DNA from: REEB95 sp035275845 | GTDB lineage: Bacteria > Pseudomonadota > Alphaproteobacteria > ATCC43930 > CGMCC-115725 | Length of the DNA stretch: 10,050 bases | Reading direction: 5' to 3' | Assembly (NCBI GenBank): GCA_035275845.1 | Contig: DATEMD010000046.1 | Location: 1-10,050 of the forward strand | The notes under the pieces: generated by a model | What the model was told of the DNA's origin: nothing | Seen by the model: only the letters and a program-made list of their open reading frames with translations | Database searches by the model: none | Translations under genes and position numbers: made by a program | Shown here: one piece after another, positions 1 through 6,178 of the stretch | How the letters are laid out: each line of letters opens with the position of its first letter | Numbering within the stretch: position 1 is the first letter of the stretch

Positions 1-2803
1 TTTCGAAATGCCGCCCGACGGCCTCAACATCCGCTGGCCCGACACGCCGTTGAATCAGGAACGCCGTCTGCACGGACCCAAGATGGCGGCCGTCGCCGCG
101 TTCGCGCGCGCGAACCCGTTGGATCGGCGGATCTTCGATCCGCCCAGCGCCCGCTTCGGACTGGTCGCCGCCGGCAAAGCCTATCTCGATCTGCGTCAGG
201 CGCTCGACGATCTGGGATTGACCGAAGCGCGGTGCCTCGAGCTTGGCCTGCGGCTCTACAAAGTCGGCATGGTCTGGCCGCTTGAATCGGAGGGCGTGAA
301 ACGCTTCGCCGATGGGCTCGAGGAAATCTTCGTCGTCGAGGAGAAGCGCGGCTTCATCGAAGACCAGCTAATGCGCGCGCTCTACAACCTGGACGCCGCC
401 CGCCGGCCGCGCATCGTCGGCAAGACCGACGAAGCCGGCGCGCCGCTGCTGCCGAGTGCCGGCGAACTGACGCCGACCATGGTGGCGCAGGCGCTGGTAA
501 CACGCCTGAAGCGGCTCGACGCGGCGACACCGGAAATCGAGCAGCGGCTCCAGCGCCTGCTGTCGTTCGAGGCCGTCGCCGAGACCGGCCACAAATCGGT
601 ACGCCTGCCCTATTTCTGCGCCGGCTGTCCGCACAACATTTCGACGCGCGTGCCGGAAGGCAGCCGCGCCCTTGCCGGTATCGGTTGCCATTTCATGGCG
701 ATCTGGATGCCGCGCGCGACCTCGACTTACAGCCACATGGGCGGCGAAGGCGCCGCCTGGATCGGCCAGGCGCCGTTCACCGAGGACAAGCACGTCTTTC
801 AGAATCTCGGCGACGGCACCTATTCGCATTCCGGTTTGCTGGCGATCCGCGCCGCTGCCATCGCCGGCGTCAACATCACCTATAAGATTCTCTACAACGA
901 CGCCGTGGCGATGACCGGCGGCCAGCAAGTCGAAGGCCATTTGAGCGTCGGCCAGATCGCCCGCCAGGTTGCTGCCGAAGGCGCCAAGCAGATCGTCGTC
1001 GTCACCGACGAGCCCGACAAGTACCCGAGCGGCACCTTCGCCAACGATATTGCCGTGCGCCACCGCGACGAGCTCGATGCCGTTCAACGTGAGTTACGTG
1101 ACATTGCCGGTCTAACCATCCTGATTTACGACCAGACCTGCGCGGCCGAGAAGCGCCGCCGCCGCAAGCGCGGCACCTATCCCGATCCGGCCAGGCGCGT
1201 GTTCATCAACGAGGCGGTGTGCGAAGGCTGCGGCGATTGCTCCGAGAAATCCAACTGCGTCGCGGTGAAGCCACTCGAAACCGAATTCGGCAGAAAACGA
1301 ACCATCGATCAATCCAGCTGCAACAAGGATTTCTCCTGCCTCAAGGGCTTCTGCCCGAGCTTCGTCACCGTGCATGGCGGCGAACTGCGCCGGCTCGAAG
1401 CCAAGCACCGGCAACTGCGCTCGATCGCCGAGCATGTGGCCGCCTTGCCGCCGCCCGCGCCGAAGGAATTGGGTGAGCCCTACAGCATCCTGATCGCCGG
1501 TATCGGCGGCACCGGCGTCATCACCATTGGCGCGCTGCTCGGCATGGCCGCGCACATCGAAGGTAAGGGCTGCTCGGTGCTCGATTTCACCGGCCTTGCC
1601 CAGAAGAACGGCGCGGTTCTGAGTCATGTGCGCATCGCGCCGCGACCCGACGATCTCCACGCCGTACGCGTTGCCGCCGGGGGCGCCAATCTGGTGCTCG
1701 GCTGCGACATGGTGGTCGCGGCGAGCCCGACATCGCTGGCGCGGATCGAGCACGGCGTGACGCGCTGCGTCGTCAACAGCGACTATCAGCCGACGGCGGC
1801 TTTCGTCATGAATCCGGACGTCGATTTCGAGACCGCCGCGCTGACCAAGGCGATCAAGCATGCGGCCGGCGACGCCAACGCCGACTTCGTCGACGCCACC
1901 GGCATCGCCACCGCACTGCTGGGCGACAGCATCGCCGCCAATCTGTTCATGCTCGGTTACGCCGTACAGCGCGGTTTGGTGCCGCTGAGCGCGGCGGCGA
2001 TCGAACGCGCCATCGAGCTGAACGGCGTCGCGGTCGAAATGAACAAACACGCGCTCGCCTGGGGCCGCCTGACCGCGCACGACCATGCGCGCGTCGCAGC
2101 GCTGGTGCATCCCGTCGCCGCGGAAGCACCGAAGCCGCCGAAGGGTCTCGGTCCGCTGGTCGAACGGCGCGCCACGTTCCTCGCCCGGTACCAGAACGCC
2201 GCCTACGCCGCGCGCTACCGCGACTTCGTCGGCGCGGTCGAACGCATCGAACGCGCGCGGCTGGGTCACGGTACGGCGCTCGCGGAGGCGGTCGCGGAAA
2301 ATCTCTTCAAGCTGATGGCCTACAAGGACGAGTACGAAGTCGCGCGGCTCTATACCGACGGCACGTTCGTGAAGGAGCTGCGCCACCAATTTGCCGGCAA
2401 CTATCGGCTCGAATTCCACTTGGCGCCGCCGACTTTCGCCAAGCGCGATCCCGCGACCGGCGAATTGCAAAAACGCGCGTTCGGGGCTTGGGCGTTCACC
2501 GCGTTCAAGGTTCTGGCGCGCCTCAAATTCCTGCGCGGCACCGTGTTCGATCCGTTCGGCCGCACGGCGGACCGGCGGATGGAGCGGCGCCTCATCGACG
2601 AATATCGCGTCGTCATCGACGAGCTGAGCGCGGCGCTGACGCCCGCCAATCACAATCTCGCCGTCGAGATCGCGCGCATCCCCGAGCGCATCCGCGGCTT
2701 CGGCCATGTCAAGGAGCGCGCGATTGCCGTCGCCAAGGCGCGCGAGGCGGCGCTGCTGGCGGCATTCCGCGCGCCGGCACCGGCCGCGCACGCGGCGGAA
2801 TGA
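1..2803 (+). CDS. Indolepyruvate ferredoxin oxidoreductase, fused alpha/beta type, 5'-truncated by the window edge
   Basis: The reading frame is open from the first complete codon at position 2, so the true start lies upstream. About 933 residues are visible, against roughly 1150 for full fused proteins of this family. The family decarboxylates aryl-pyruvates such as indolepyruvate to aryl-acetyl-CoA and passes electrons to ferredoxin in the cytoplasm. Counting from the ATG at 8, the visible order is: a transketolase C-terminal-like domain (about 50-125); a thiamine-diphosphate domain with CAGCPHN near 204 and a GDGTYSHSG motif near 268 followed by the YND element; a ferredoxin-like cysteine cluster CEGCGDC near 405-411 with further Cys (SNC, then CNKDFSCLKGFC near 438-449); a gamma/beta domain opening with GIGGTG near 498; and a C-terminal DUF6537-like region (about 730-915). 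All expected cofactor residues seem present. The stop overlaps the following mini-ORF start as ATGA. The family assignment is firm; the exact substrate is inferred. Confidence 0.93.
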   Translation, partial: FEMPPDGLNIRWPDTPLNQERRLHGPKMAAVAAFARANPLDRRIFDPPSARFGLVAAGKAYLDLRQALDDLGLTEARCLELGLRLYKVGMVWPLESEGVKRFADGLEEIFVVEEKRGFIEDQLMRALYNLDAARRPRIVGKTDEAGAPLLPSAGELTPTMVAQALVTRLKRLDAATPEIEQRLQRLLSFEAVAETGHKSVRLPYFCAGCPHNISTRVPEGSRALAGIGCHFMAIWMPRATSTYSHMGGEGAAWIGQAPFTEDKHVFQNLGDGTYSHSGLLAIRAAAIAGVNITYKILYNDAVAMTGGQQVEGHLSVGQIARQVAAEGAKQIVVVTDEPDKYPSGTFANDIAVRHRDELDAVQRELRDIAGLTILIYDQTCAAEKRRRRKRGTYPDPARRVFINEAVCEGCGDCSEKSNCVAVKPLETEFGRKRTIDQSSCNKDFSCLKGFCPSFVTVHGGELRRLEAKHRQLRSIAEHVAALPPPAPKELGEPYSILIAGIGGTGVITIGALLGMAAHIEGKGCSVLDFTGLAQKNGAVLSHVRIAPRPDDLHAVRVAAGGANLVLGCDMVVAASPTSLARIEHGVTRCVVNSDYQPTAAFVMNPDVDFETAALTKAIKHAAGDANADFVDATGIATALLGDSIAANLFMLGYAVQRGLVPLSAAAIERAIELNGVAVEMNKHALAWGRLTAHDHARVAALVHPVAAEAPKPPKGLGPLVERRATFLARYQNAAYAARYRDFVGAVERIERARLGHGTALAEAVAENLFKLMAYKDEYEVARLYTDGTFVKELRHQFAGNYRLEFHLAPPTFAKRDPATGELQKRAFGAWAFTAFKVLARLKFLRGTVFDPFGRTADRRMERRLIDEYRVVIDELSAALTPANHNLAVEIARIPERIRGFGHVKERAIAVAKAREAALLAAFRAPAPAAHAAE

Positions 2804-2985
2804 CTTTGCGGCAGCGGCTTGGCGGGCTAATCTGCCGCCCTGGCCAGGAGCGCATGACCGCGTCACCGTCGTCGAAACGGCCCTATAGCCTTGAAGCCAT
2901 CGCGGTGTTGGCGGGCACGCCTGACCTGCGCATGACGGTGTTCGCCGTCGGCGCAACCGATTTCAATCTGGTAGGTCAATCATGA
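2800..2985 (+). CDS. Short unrecognised ORF bridging the oxidoreductase and S41 protease genes
   Basis: This is a tentative gene. The frame starting at ATG 2800 encodes 61 residues. A second in-frame ATG at 2854 would give 43 residues and is preceded by AGGAG at 2846-2850, a good Shine-Dalgarno match but only 3 bases from the start. The ATG at 2800 overlaps the oxidoreductase stop (ATGA), and the TGA at 2983-2985 overlaps the protease ATG at 2982 (ATGA), so the frame joins its neighbours exactly as translationally coupled genes do. The product has no motif I recognise. It has no signal peptide or clear membrane segment, and its middle (about residues 29-55) is mildly hydrophobic. It could be a real small protein, a leader peptide that delivers ribosomes to the protease start, or a chance ORF in GC-rich DNA. 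The product is not identified. Confidence 0.35.
   Translation: MTLRQRLGGLICRPGQERMTASPSSKRPYSLEAIAVLAGTPDLRMTVFAVGATDFNLVGQS
2806..2839 (+). promoter_or_regulatory. Inverted repeats and a weak promoter-like element upstream of the protease gene
   Basis: GCGGCAG at 2808-2814 is the exact reverse complement of CTGCCGC at 2832-2838, leaving a 17-base loop. A competing pair, GGCGG at 2821-2825 with CCGCC at 2835-2839, shares the right arm, so the two hairpins exclude each other. A poor promoter match, TTGCGG at 2806-2811 and TAATCT at 2828-2833 with 16 bases between, overlaps these arms. If used, transcription would begin near 2840, just before the AGGAG at 2846. The repeats are certain; the promoter or attenuator role is inference. 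Confidence 0.25.
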
Positions 2986-4406
2986 ATCGATCGCTGCGTT
3001 ATTTCGTGCTCGGCGCCGGCTGCACTGTTCTCGTGGTTGCCGCTTTCGCGGCCGGCGTGACCATCGCCGCACCCGAACAGGGCGGCACGTCGAAGATGCT
3101 CGCGCTCTATACCGAGGTCTTCAACGAGGTGAAGGCGAACTACGTCAAGCCGGTGACCGACCAGAATCTGGTCGAAGGCAGCATCCAGGGCATGTTGTCG
3201 GCGCTCGACCCGCATTCGAGCTACATGAACGCCAAAGAATTCAAGGACATGATGGTGCAGACGCGGGGCGAGTTCGGCGGCCTCGGCATGCAGGTGACGA
3301 TGGACGACGGCGCGGTGAAGGTGGTGTCGCCGATCGACGACACGCCCGCTGCCAAGGCCGGCGTCATGCCGGGCGACTTGATCGTTGCCATCGACCGCGC
3401 ACCGGTGAGCGAAATGACGCTGTCGCAAGCGGTCGACAAGCTGCGCGGCCCGATCGGCAGCCACGTGACGCTGACCATGCGGCGCCAAGGCGTGCAACCC
3501 TTCGAACTGACGCTGACGCGCGCCGACATCAAGGTCGATCCAGTGAAGTCGCGCCTCGTCGACGACAATATCGGCTATATCCGCATCAGCACGTTCTCCG
3601 AACGCGCCGGCAGCGCGCTTGCAACGGCGGTCAAGGACCTAAACGCCAAGTCGAAGAACCATCTTGCCGGCGTCGTGCTCGACCTGCGCAACAACCCGGG
3701 CGGCTTGCTCGACGAAGCGGTGGCGGTCGCCAATACCTTCATTCCGAAAGGCGAGATCGTCTCCATCAAGGGTCGCATCGCCGCCGATACCCACAGCTTT
3801 AACGCCGAAGCGGGCAAGGACCTCGTTCCAGTCGACGTGCCGATGGTGGTGCTCGTCAATGGCGGCTCGGCATCGGCGTCCGAGATCGTCGCCGGCGCGC
3901 TGCAAGACACGCATCGGGCGGTGCTCATGGGCACGCGCTCGTTCGGCAAGGGATCGGTACAGACGATCCTGCCGGTCAAAGAGAGCGGTGGCGCCATTCG
4001 GCTCACCACGGCGCTCTACTACACGCCGTCGGGCCGTTCGATCCAAGGCACTGGCATCGAGCCCGACGTCATCGTGCCGCCGGCCAAGATCGAGAAGATC
4101 ACGGTCGGTCCGGTGATCCGCGAGGAAGATCTCAAAGGCGCGCTGAAGAATCCCGACGGCAGTGCCGTCCCCGAGGCCGCGATCACTCCGGCAAAACCCG
4201 CCAACGACAACAAGTCGCCGGCGAAGCCTGCCGCCGCGCCGGGCGCTAGCCTGCCGGCAGGCGCCAAGCCGCTGCCGGTTCCAGCCAACGCGGCGCTCGA
4301 ACCCAATCTGATCGGCACCGACAGCGACTATCAATTCGTGCGCGCGGTCGATCTGCTGCGTGGATTGGCGCTGTTCCGTACCGACGAGCATACCGCCGCG
4401 CGCTAA
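2982..4406 (+). CDS. ctpA: S41 family C-terminal processing protease (CtpA/Prc type)
   Basis: This 474-residue protein is a serine protease of the carboxyl-terminal processing family. It acts outside the cytoplasmic membrane and trims or degrades envelope proteins, often cell-wall hydrolases. Residues 7-30 form a hydrophobic signal peptide or uncleaved anchor after a short basic N-terminus, which supports the ATG at 2982. An N-terminal helical segment (about 35-90, with LDPHSSYM at 75-82) precedes a PDZ domain at about 95-170. The peptidase core follows, with YIRISTF near 199-205 and VVLDLRNNPGG at 231-241. The catalytic dyad is readable: Ser298 in GSASASEI and Lys323 in FGKGSVQ, 25 residues apart as in E. 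coli Prc (Ser430/Lys455). A Pro/Ala/Lys-rich linker at about 395-435 precedes a short C-terminal helical region that ends in FVRAVDLLRGLALF. The start overlaps the mini-ORF stop (ATGA). The specific target protein cannot be told from this sequence. Confidence 0.95.
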   Translation: MNRSLRYFVLGAGCTVLVVAAFAAGVTIAAPEQGGTSKMLALYTEVFNEVKANYVKPVTDQNLVEGSIQGMLSALDPHSSYMNAKEFKDMMVQTRGEFGGLGMQVTMDDGAVKVVSPIDDTPAAKAGVMPGDLIVAIDRAPVSEMTLSQAVDKLRGPIGSHVTLTMRRQGVQPFELTLTRADIKVDPVKSRLVDDNIGYIRISTFSERAGSALATAVKDLNAKSKNHLAGVVLDLRNNPGGLLDEAVAVANTFIPKGEIVSIKGRIAADTHSFNAEAGKDLVPVDVPMVVLVNGGSASASEIVAGALQDTHRAVLMGTRSFGKGSVQTILPVKESGGAIRLTTALYYTPSGRSIQGTGIEPDVIVPPAKIEKITVGPVIREEDLKGALKNPDGSAVPEAAITPAKPANDNKSPAKPAAAPGASLPAGAKPLPVPANAALEPNLIGTDSDYQFVRAVDLLRGLALFRTDEHTAAR

Positions 4407-4415
4407 GCGCGGCGG
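4393..4415. terminator. Perfect 9-bp GC hairpin at the convergent gene ends (possible bidirectional terminator)
   Basis: CCGCCGCGC at 4393-4401 pairs perfectly with GCGCGGCGG at 4407-4415 around a 5-base loop. The loop contains the protease stop codon TAA (4404-4406). It lies between the protease gene and the 3' end of the convergent basic-protein gene (stop at 4438-4440). There is no T-run on either side, so it is not a classic intrinsic terminator. It may instead stabilise 3' ends or work with Rho. Confidence 0.45.
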
Positions 4416-4437
4416 ACGCAGCGCGGAACGATCCGCG

Positions 4438-4917
4438 TCAGATGTGCGAAATGACCGCGCGAGCGGCGTTGGTAATGCTGACGTCGGTGGCCGTGGCGCT
4501 GATCGCCTCGGCGTACCACTGATCGACAGCCTGCGACAGCAGCAAGCTGCCGCGCTTGCGCAGGTCGGCGCCGATGATCGCTTCGAGCGAGCGCAGGCGG
4601 GCAAAGAGCTTGCGGGTCGCGGCCTTGCGGCGCTCCTCCGCCTGCTGCGCCAGGGCTTGGCGCGCGGGGCTTTCGCCTGGACGCGCGACGGCTGGCTTAG
4701 CCGCCGGCTTGGCATTCGTGGGTTTAGCGCCGAGCGGCGCCGCCGGACCGATCGGTCGGGCGAGCTGCCCCGGCAGCGGCCGCAGCGGCATACCCGGGCG
4801 TGGCGGCAATGGCAACGGTGTCGCCGGCTTCTTCAACGCAGCAACCTTCTTTGGCGGCGGCGCGGCCTTCTTTGCCGCCGGTTTCTTCTTGGGCGCGGCT
4901 TTGCTGCGTGTGGTCAT
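4438..4917 (-). CDS. Small basic Lys/Ala/Pro-rich protein with histone H1-like N-terminal tail
   Basis: This 159-residue protein is not assigned to a named family. Residues 1-81 contain no acidic residue. The first 30 carry ten Lys in KKK/KK clusters separated by Ala and Pro (for example PKKKPAAKKAAPPPKK), and residues 31-80 are Pro/Ala-rich with scattered Arg and Lys. Such disordered tails occur in bacterial H1-like DNA-binding proteins, so nucleic-acid binding is a reasonable inference. From about residue 84 to 159 the sequence becomes mixed-charge and probably helical (AEERRKAATRKLFARLRSLE, then DQWYAEAI). This part could be a dimerisation or partner-binding domain. The start at 4917 is chosen because GGAGG lies 6 bases upstream (complement of 4924-4928). 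A second ATG at 4921 is in another frame and too close to that site. The gene is convergent with the protease gene and has its own long non-coding upstream region. Confidence 0.8.
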   Translation of the reverse strand: MTTRSKAAPKKKPAAKKAAPPPKKVAALKKPATPLPLPPRPGMPLRPLPGQLARPIGPAAPLGAKPTNAKPAAKPAVARPGESPARQALAQQAEERRKAATRKLFARLRSLEAIIGADLRKRGSLLLSQAVDQWYAEAISATATDVSITNAARAVISHI

Positions 4918-4931
4918 TCATGCCCTCCGAC

Positions 4932-4948
4932 GCGGGCGCGGCGCCCGC
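4932..4948 (-). promoter_or_regulatory. GC hairpin in the 5' untranslated region of the basic-protein gene
   Basis: GCGGGCG at 4932-4938 pairs perfectly with CGCCCGC at 4942-4948 around a 3-base loop. On the minus strand it sits immediately before the Shine-Dalgarno sequence (4924-4928) of the gene starting at 4917, with only three bases between. It could affect translation initiation or mRNA stability; that role is inferred. Confidence 0.35.
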
Positions 4949-5011
4949 AAAATCCTTGTACTGCCCTGTGGGTCGAGCCAGAGAAACCAGCTAAATGCTT
5001 ATACATTCTGG

Positions 5012-5031
5012 AAAATCCGGCATTTTGCCGG
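5012..5031 (-). terminator. Candidate intrinsic terminator on the minus strand
   Basis: CCGGCA at 5017-5022 pairs perfectly with TGCCGG at 5026-5031 around a 3-base loop. Read on the minus strand, the stem is followed by A then TTTT (complement of 5012-5015). It would stop minus-strand transcripts coming from the tRNA-Leu side, or from the -10-like hexamer at 5078-5083, before they reach the basic-protein gene. The stem is short and the T-run is only four bases, so the call is moderate. Confidence 0.4.
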
Positions 5032-5057
5032 CTGCCCGAACGGTCCCCCGGTGCCCG

Positions 5058-5085
5058 TTGAGGTCCGGTTGTGTTTCATTATAAG
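5058..5085 (+). promoter_or_regulatory. Promoter-like hexamers, overlapping on both strands
   Basis: On the plus strand, TTGAGG (5058-5063) and TATAAG (5080-5085) are 16 bases apart, matching the housekeeping sigma consensus at 4/6 and 5/6. On the minus strand, bases 5078-5083 read TATAAT, a perfect -10, but no good -35 is present at 16-18 bases. A plus-strand transcript would run antisense to tRNA-Leu with no coding gene following it; a minus-strand transcript would meet the hairpin at 5031. This is sequence pattern only. Confidence 0.25.
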
Positions 5086-5225
5086 TAGCTGAGCCGACGT
5101 ACTATTTCCATAGCTCTGTGGATGAAGCCGGATCGACGCGTCGCCGCGCTATATAAAAGATGTAAAATCAGATAGTTATATAGTTATCCTCAGGTGAGGC
5201 GGCGATCGTCGATCACCCATCGGCT

Positions 5226-5312
5226 TGGTGCCCGCGGCTGGATTTGAACCAGCACTCCGGTTTCCCGGCACGGATTTTAAGTCCGTTGCGTCTACCGTTC
5301 CGCCACGCGGGC
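5226..5312 (-). tRNA. tRNA-Leu (anticodon UAA)
   Basis: The minus strand folds as a complete 87-base class II tRNA. The acceptor arm is GCCCGCG (complement of 5306-5312) with CGCGGGC (complement of 5230-5236), followed by discriminator A and an encoded CCA (complement of 5226-5228). The anticodon stem ACGGA/TCCGT encloses the loop CTTAAAA with anticodon TAA. A long variable arm (near GCCGGGAAACCGG) fits leucine tRNA, and the T arm contains GGTTCAAATCC. This tRNA decodes UUA and, by wobble, UUG, which are rare leucine codons in GC-rich genomes. It lies 40 bases downstream of the CinA-like gene on the same strand. A weak -10-like TAGGAT (complement of 5331-5336) is the only promoter-like element I see upstream. 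Confidence 0.97.
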
Positions 5313-5339
5313 ACAGCCTCGGCCGGAGGCATCCTATCA

Positions 5340-5352
5340 GCCCGAAACGGGC
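5340..5352 (-). terminator. Short hairpin directly after the CinA-like gene
   Basis: GCCCG at 5340-5344 pairs with CGGGC at 5348-5352 around AAA, starting immediately after the minus-strand stop codon at 5353-5355. There is no T-run. A second small stem, GCCTC/GAGGC, lies at 5316-5330. These may separate the upstream mRNA from the tRNA, but evidence for termination is weak. Confidence 0.25.
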
Positions 5353-6117
5353 CTATTCGAGGGTGGGATTGCCACCTAAGCCCTTGACCATCGCCGCCAC
5401 CTCGCCCGCCGCCTGGTCGAGCCGGGCCGGTTCACGACCGCGCAGCACGAGGCTCACCCAAAAGCCGCCGCCACGCCGAAACGCCGGGTAAGAGCCGATA
5501 TCGAGGTCACGATAACGGTCCTGGATGGCGGCCAGTCCCTGCGCGACCGTCCCTTCCGGCAAGTCGCAGCCGACGGTCCGCGACAACACCGGTGCGCCGC
5601 CCTTGAGGGTCGGCTTGACGCCATCGAACATCGCCTGCATCACGCGCGGGATGCCGGCCATGACGTAGACGTTTTCCTTGCGGAACCCCGGCGCGCGCGA
5701 CACGGGGTTGGGAATCAGCACCGCGCCCTCGGGCGCGTGGCACATCCGCAGCCGCGCCTCGTTCAAATCCTCGGGCTTGAACACCGCCTGGAAGATAGCG
5801 AGCGCTTCGGGATTGAGCGCGTTCTTCACGCCGAACGCCTTGGCGACGCAATCGGCGGTGATATCGTCGTGCGTCGGACCGATACCGCCCGTCGTGAAAA
5901 CATAGTCATACTTGGCACGCAGCTCGTTCACCGTCGCGGCGATGGTATCGCAGACGTCGGGAATGACCCGTGCCTCCTTGAGCACGACGCCGACCTGCGC
6001 CAAGCCTTGCGCAATGTAGGCGAGATTGGTGTCCTGGGTGCGGCCCGACAGGATTTCATTGCCGATAACGAGAACGCAGGCGGTGTAGATCTTGCCTGGC
6101 GCGGCGGTATCGCTCAT
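5353..6117 (-). CDS. Stand-alone CinA N-terminal domain protein (MoaB/MogA-like fold, COG1058 type)
   Basis: This 254-residue cytoplasmic protein has the signatures of the competence/damage-inducible CinA N-terminal domain, which is related to the molybdopterin-binding proteins MoaB and MogA. VIGNEILSGRTQDTN lies at 17-31, the nucleotide-site motif TTGGIGPTHDDIT at 75-87, and the conserved NPVSRAPGF plus VMAGIP stretch in the second half. It lacks the C-terminal CinA domain that has nicotinamide-mononucleotide deamidase activity, and at about 250 residues it is complete for the short form. Some proteins with this domain have been reported to hydrolyse ADP-ribose; whether this one does is open, and a role in competence should not be assumed from the name. 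The start at 6117 is supported by AAGGA 6 bases upstream (complement of 6124-6128). The gene is 61 bases downstream of the permease gene on the same strand, so co-transcription is possible. Confidence 0.88.
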   Translation of the reverse strand: MSDTAAPGKIYTACVLVIGNEILSGRTQDTNLAYIAQGLAQVGVVLKEARVIPDVCDTIAATVNELRAKYDYVFTTGGIGPTHDDITADCVAKAFGVKNALNPEALAIFQAVFKPEDLNEARLRMCHAPEGAVLIPNPVSRAPGFRKENVYVMAGIPRVMQAMFDGVKPTLKGGAPVLSRTVGCDLPEGTVAQGLAAIQDRYRDLDIGSYPAFRRGGGFWVSLVLRGREPARLDQAAGEVAAMVKGLGGNPTLE

Positions 6118-6178
6118 GCGTTTTCCTTAGCGCCAATCGCGCACCGGAGCAATCGACACCCACCCAAGGCCGCCGGCG

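Larger units (their letters stand above)
4949..5225. other. Non-coding region with AT-rich island between the basic-protein gene and tRNA-Leu
   Basis: No convincing gene lies here. From left to right it holds: a hairpin followed by a T-run on the minus strand (5012-5031); promoter-like -10 hexamers on both strands at 5078-5085; a near-consensus DnaA box on the minus strand (5117-5125, TCATCCACA, one mismatch); an AT-rich stretch at 5150-5187 with only 6 G/C in 38 bases, in otherwise strongly GC-rich DNA; an IHF-like site at 5166-5178 with one mismatch; a perfect tandem octamer ATAGTTAT at 5172-5179 and 5180-5187; and a second DnaA-like box TTATCCTCA at 5184-5192. The short dyads CCTCA-GG-TGAGG (5188-5199) and GATCG-T-CGATC (5203-5213) follow. 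The function is unknown. Confidence 0.6.

Noticed and set aside
1112..2956. 614-codon minus-strand ORF
   Set aside because: It is antisense to the oxidoreductase and Arg/Ala/Gly-rich without motifs, as GC-rich codon bias produces. The plus frame carries the cofactor motifs.
3639..4715. 358-codon minus-strand ORF overlapping the protease gene and the basic-protein gene
   Set aside because: Composition is Arg-rich and low in motifs, and it runs through two genes with better evidence in other frames.
5172..5187. Tandem ATAGTTAT as a CRISPR or iteron array
   Set aside because: There are only two copies with no spacers, too few for an array.
5100..5215. Calling this region oriC outright
   Set aside because: Only two imperfect DnaA boxes are present, and none of the gene neighbours I associate with alphaproteobacterial origins is seen. 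It is kept as a lead, not a call.
5150..5312. tRNA-Leu 3' end as an occupied phage or island attachment site
   Set aside because: AT-rich DNA follows the tRNA, but there is no integrase gene and no second copy of the tRNA 3' end visible in the window.
5225..5491. Plus-strand ORF across the tRNA-Leu gene with the GFEPALRFPGTDFKSVAS sequence
   Set aside because: This is the well-known false protein produced by reading a tRNA gene in antisense; the tRNA fold explains these bases.
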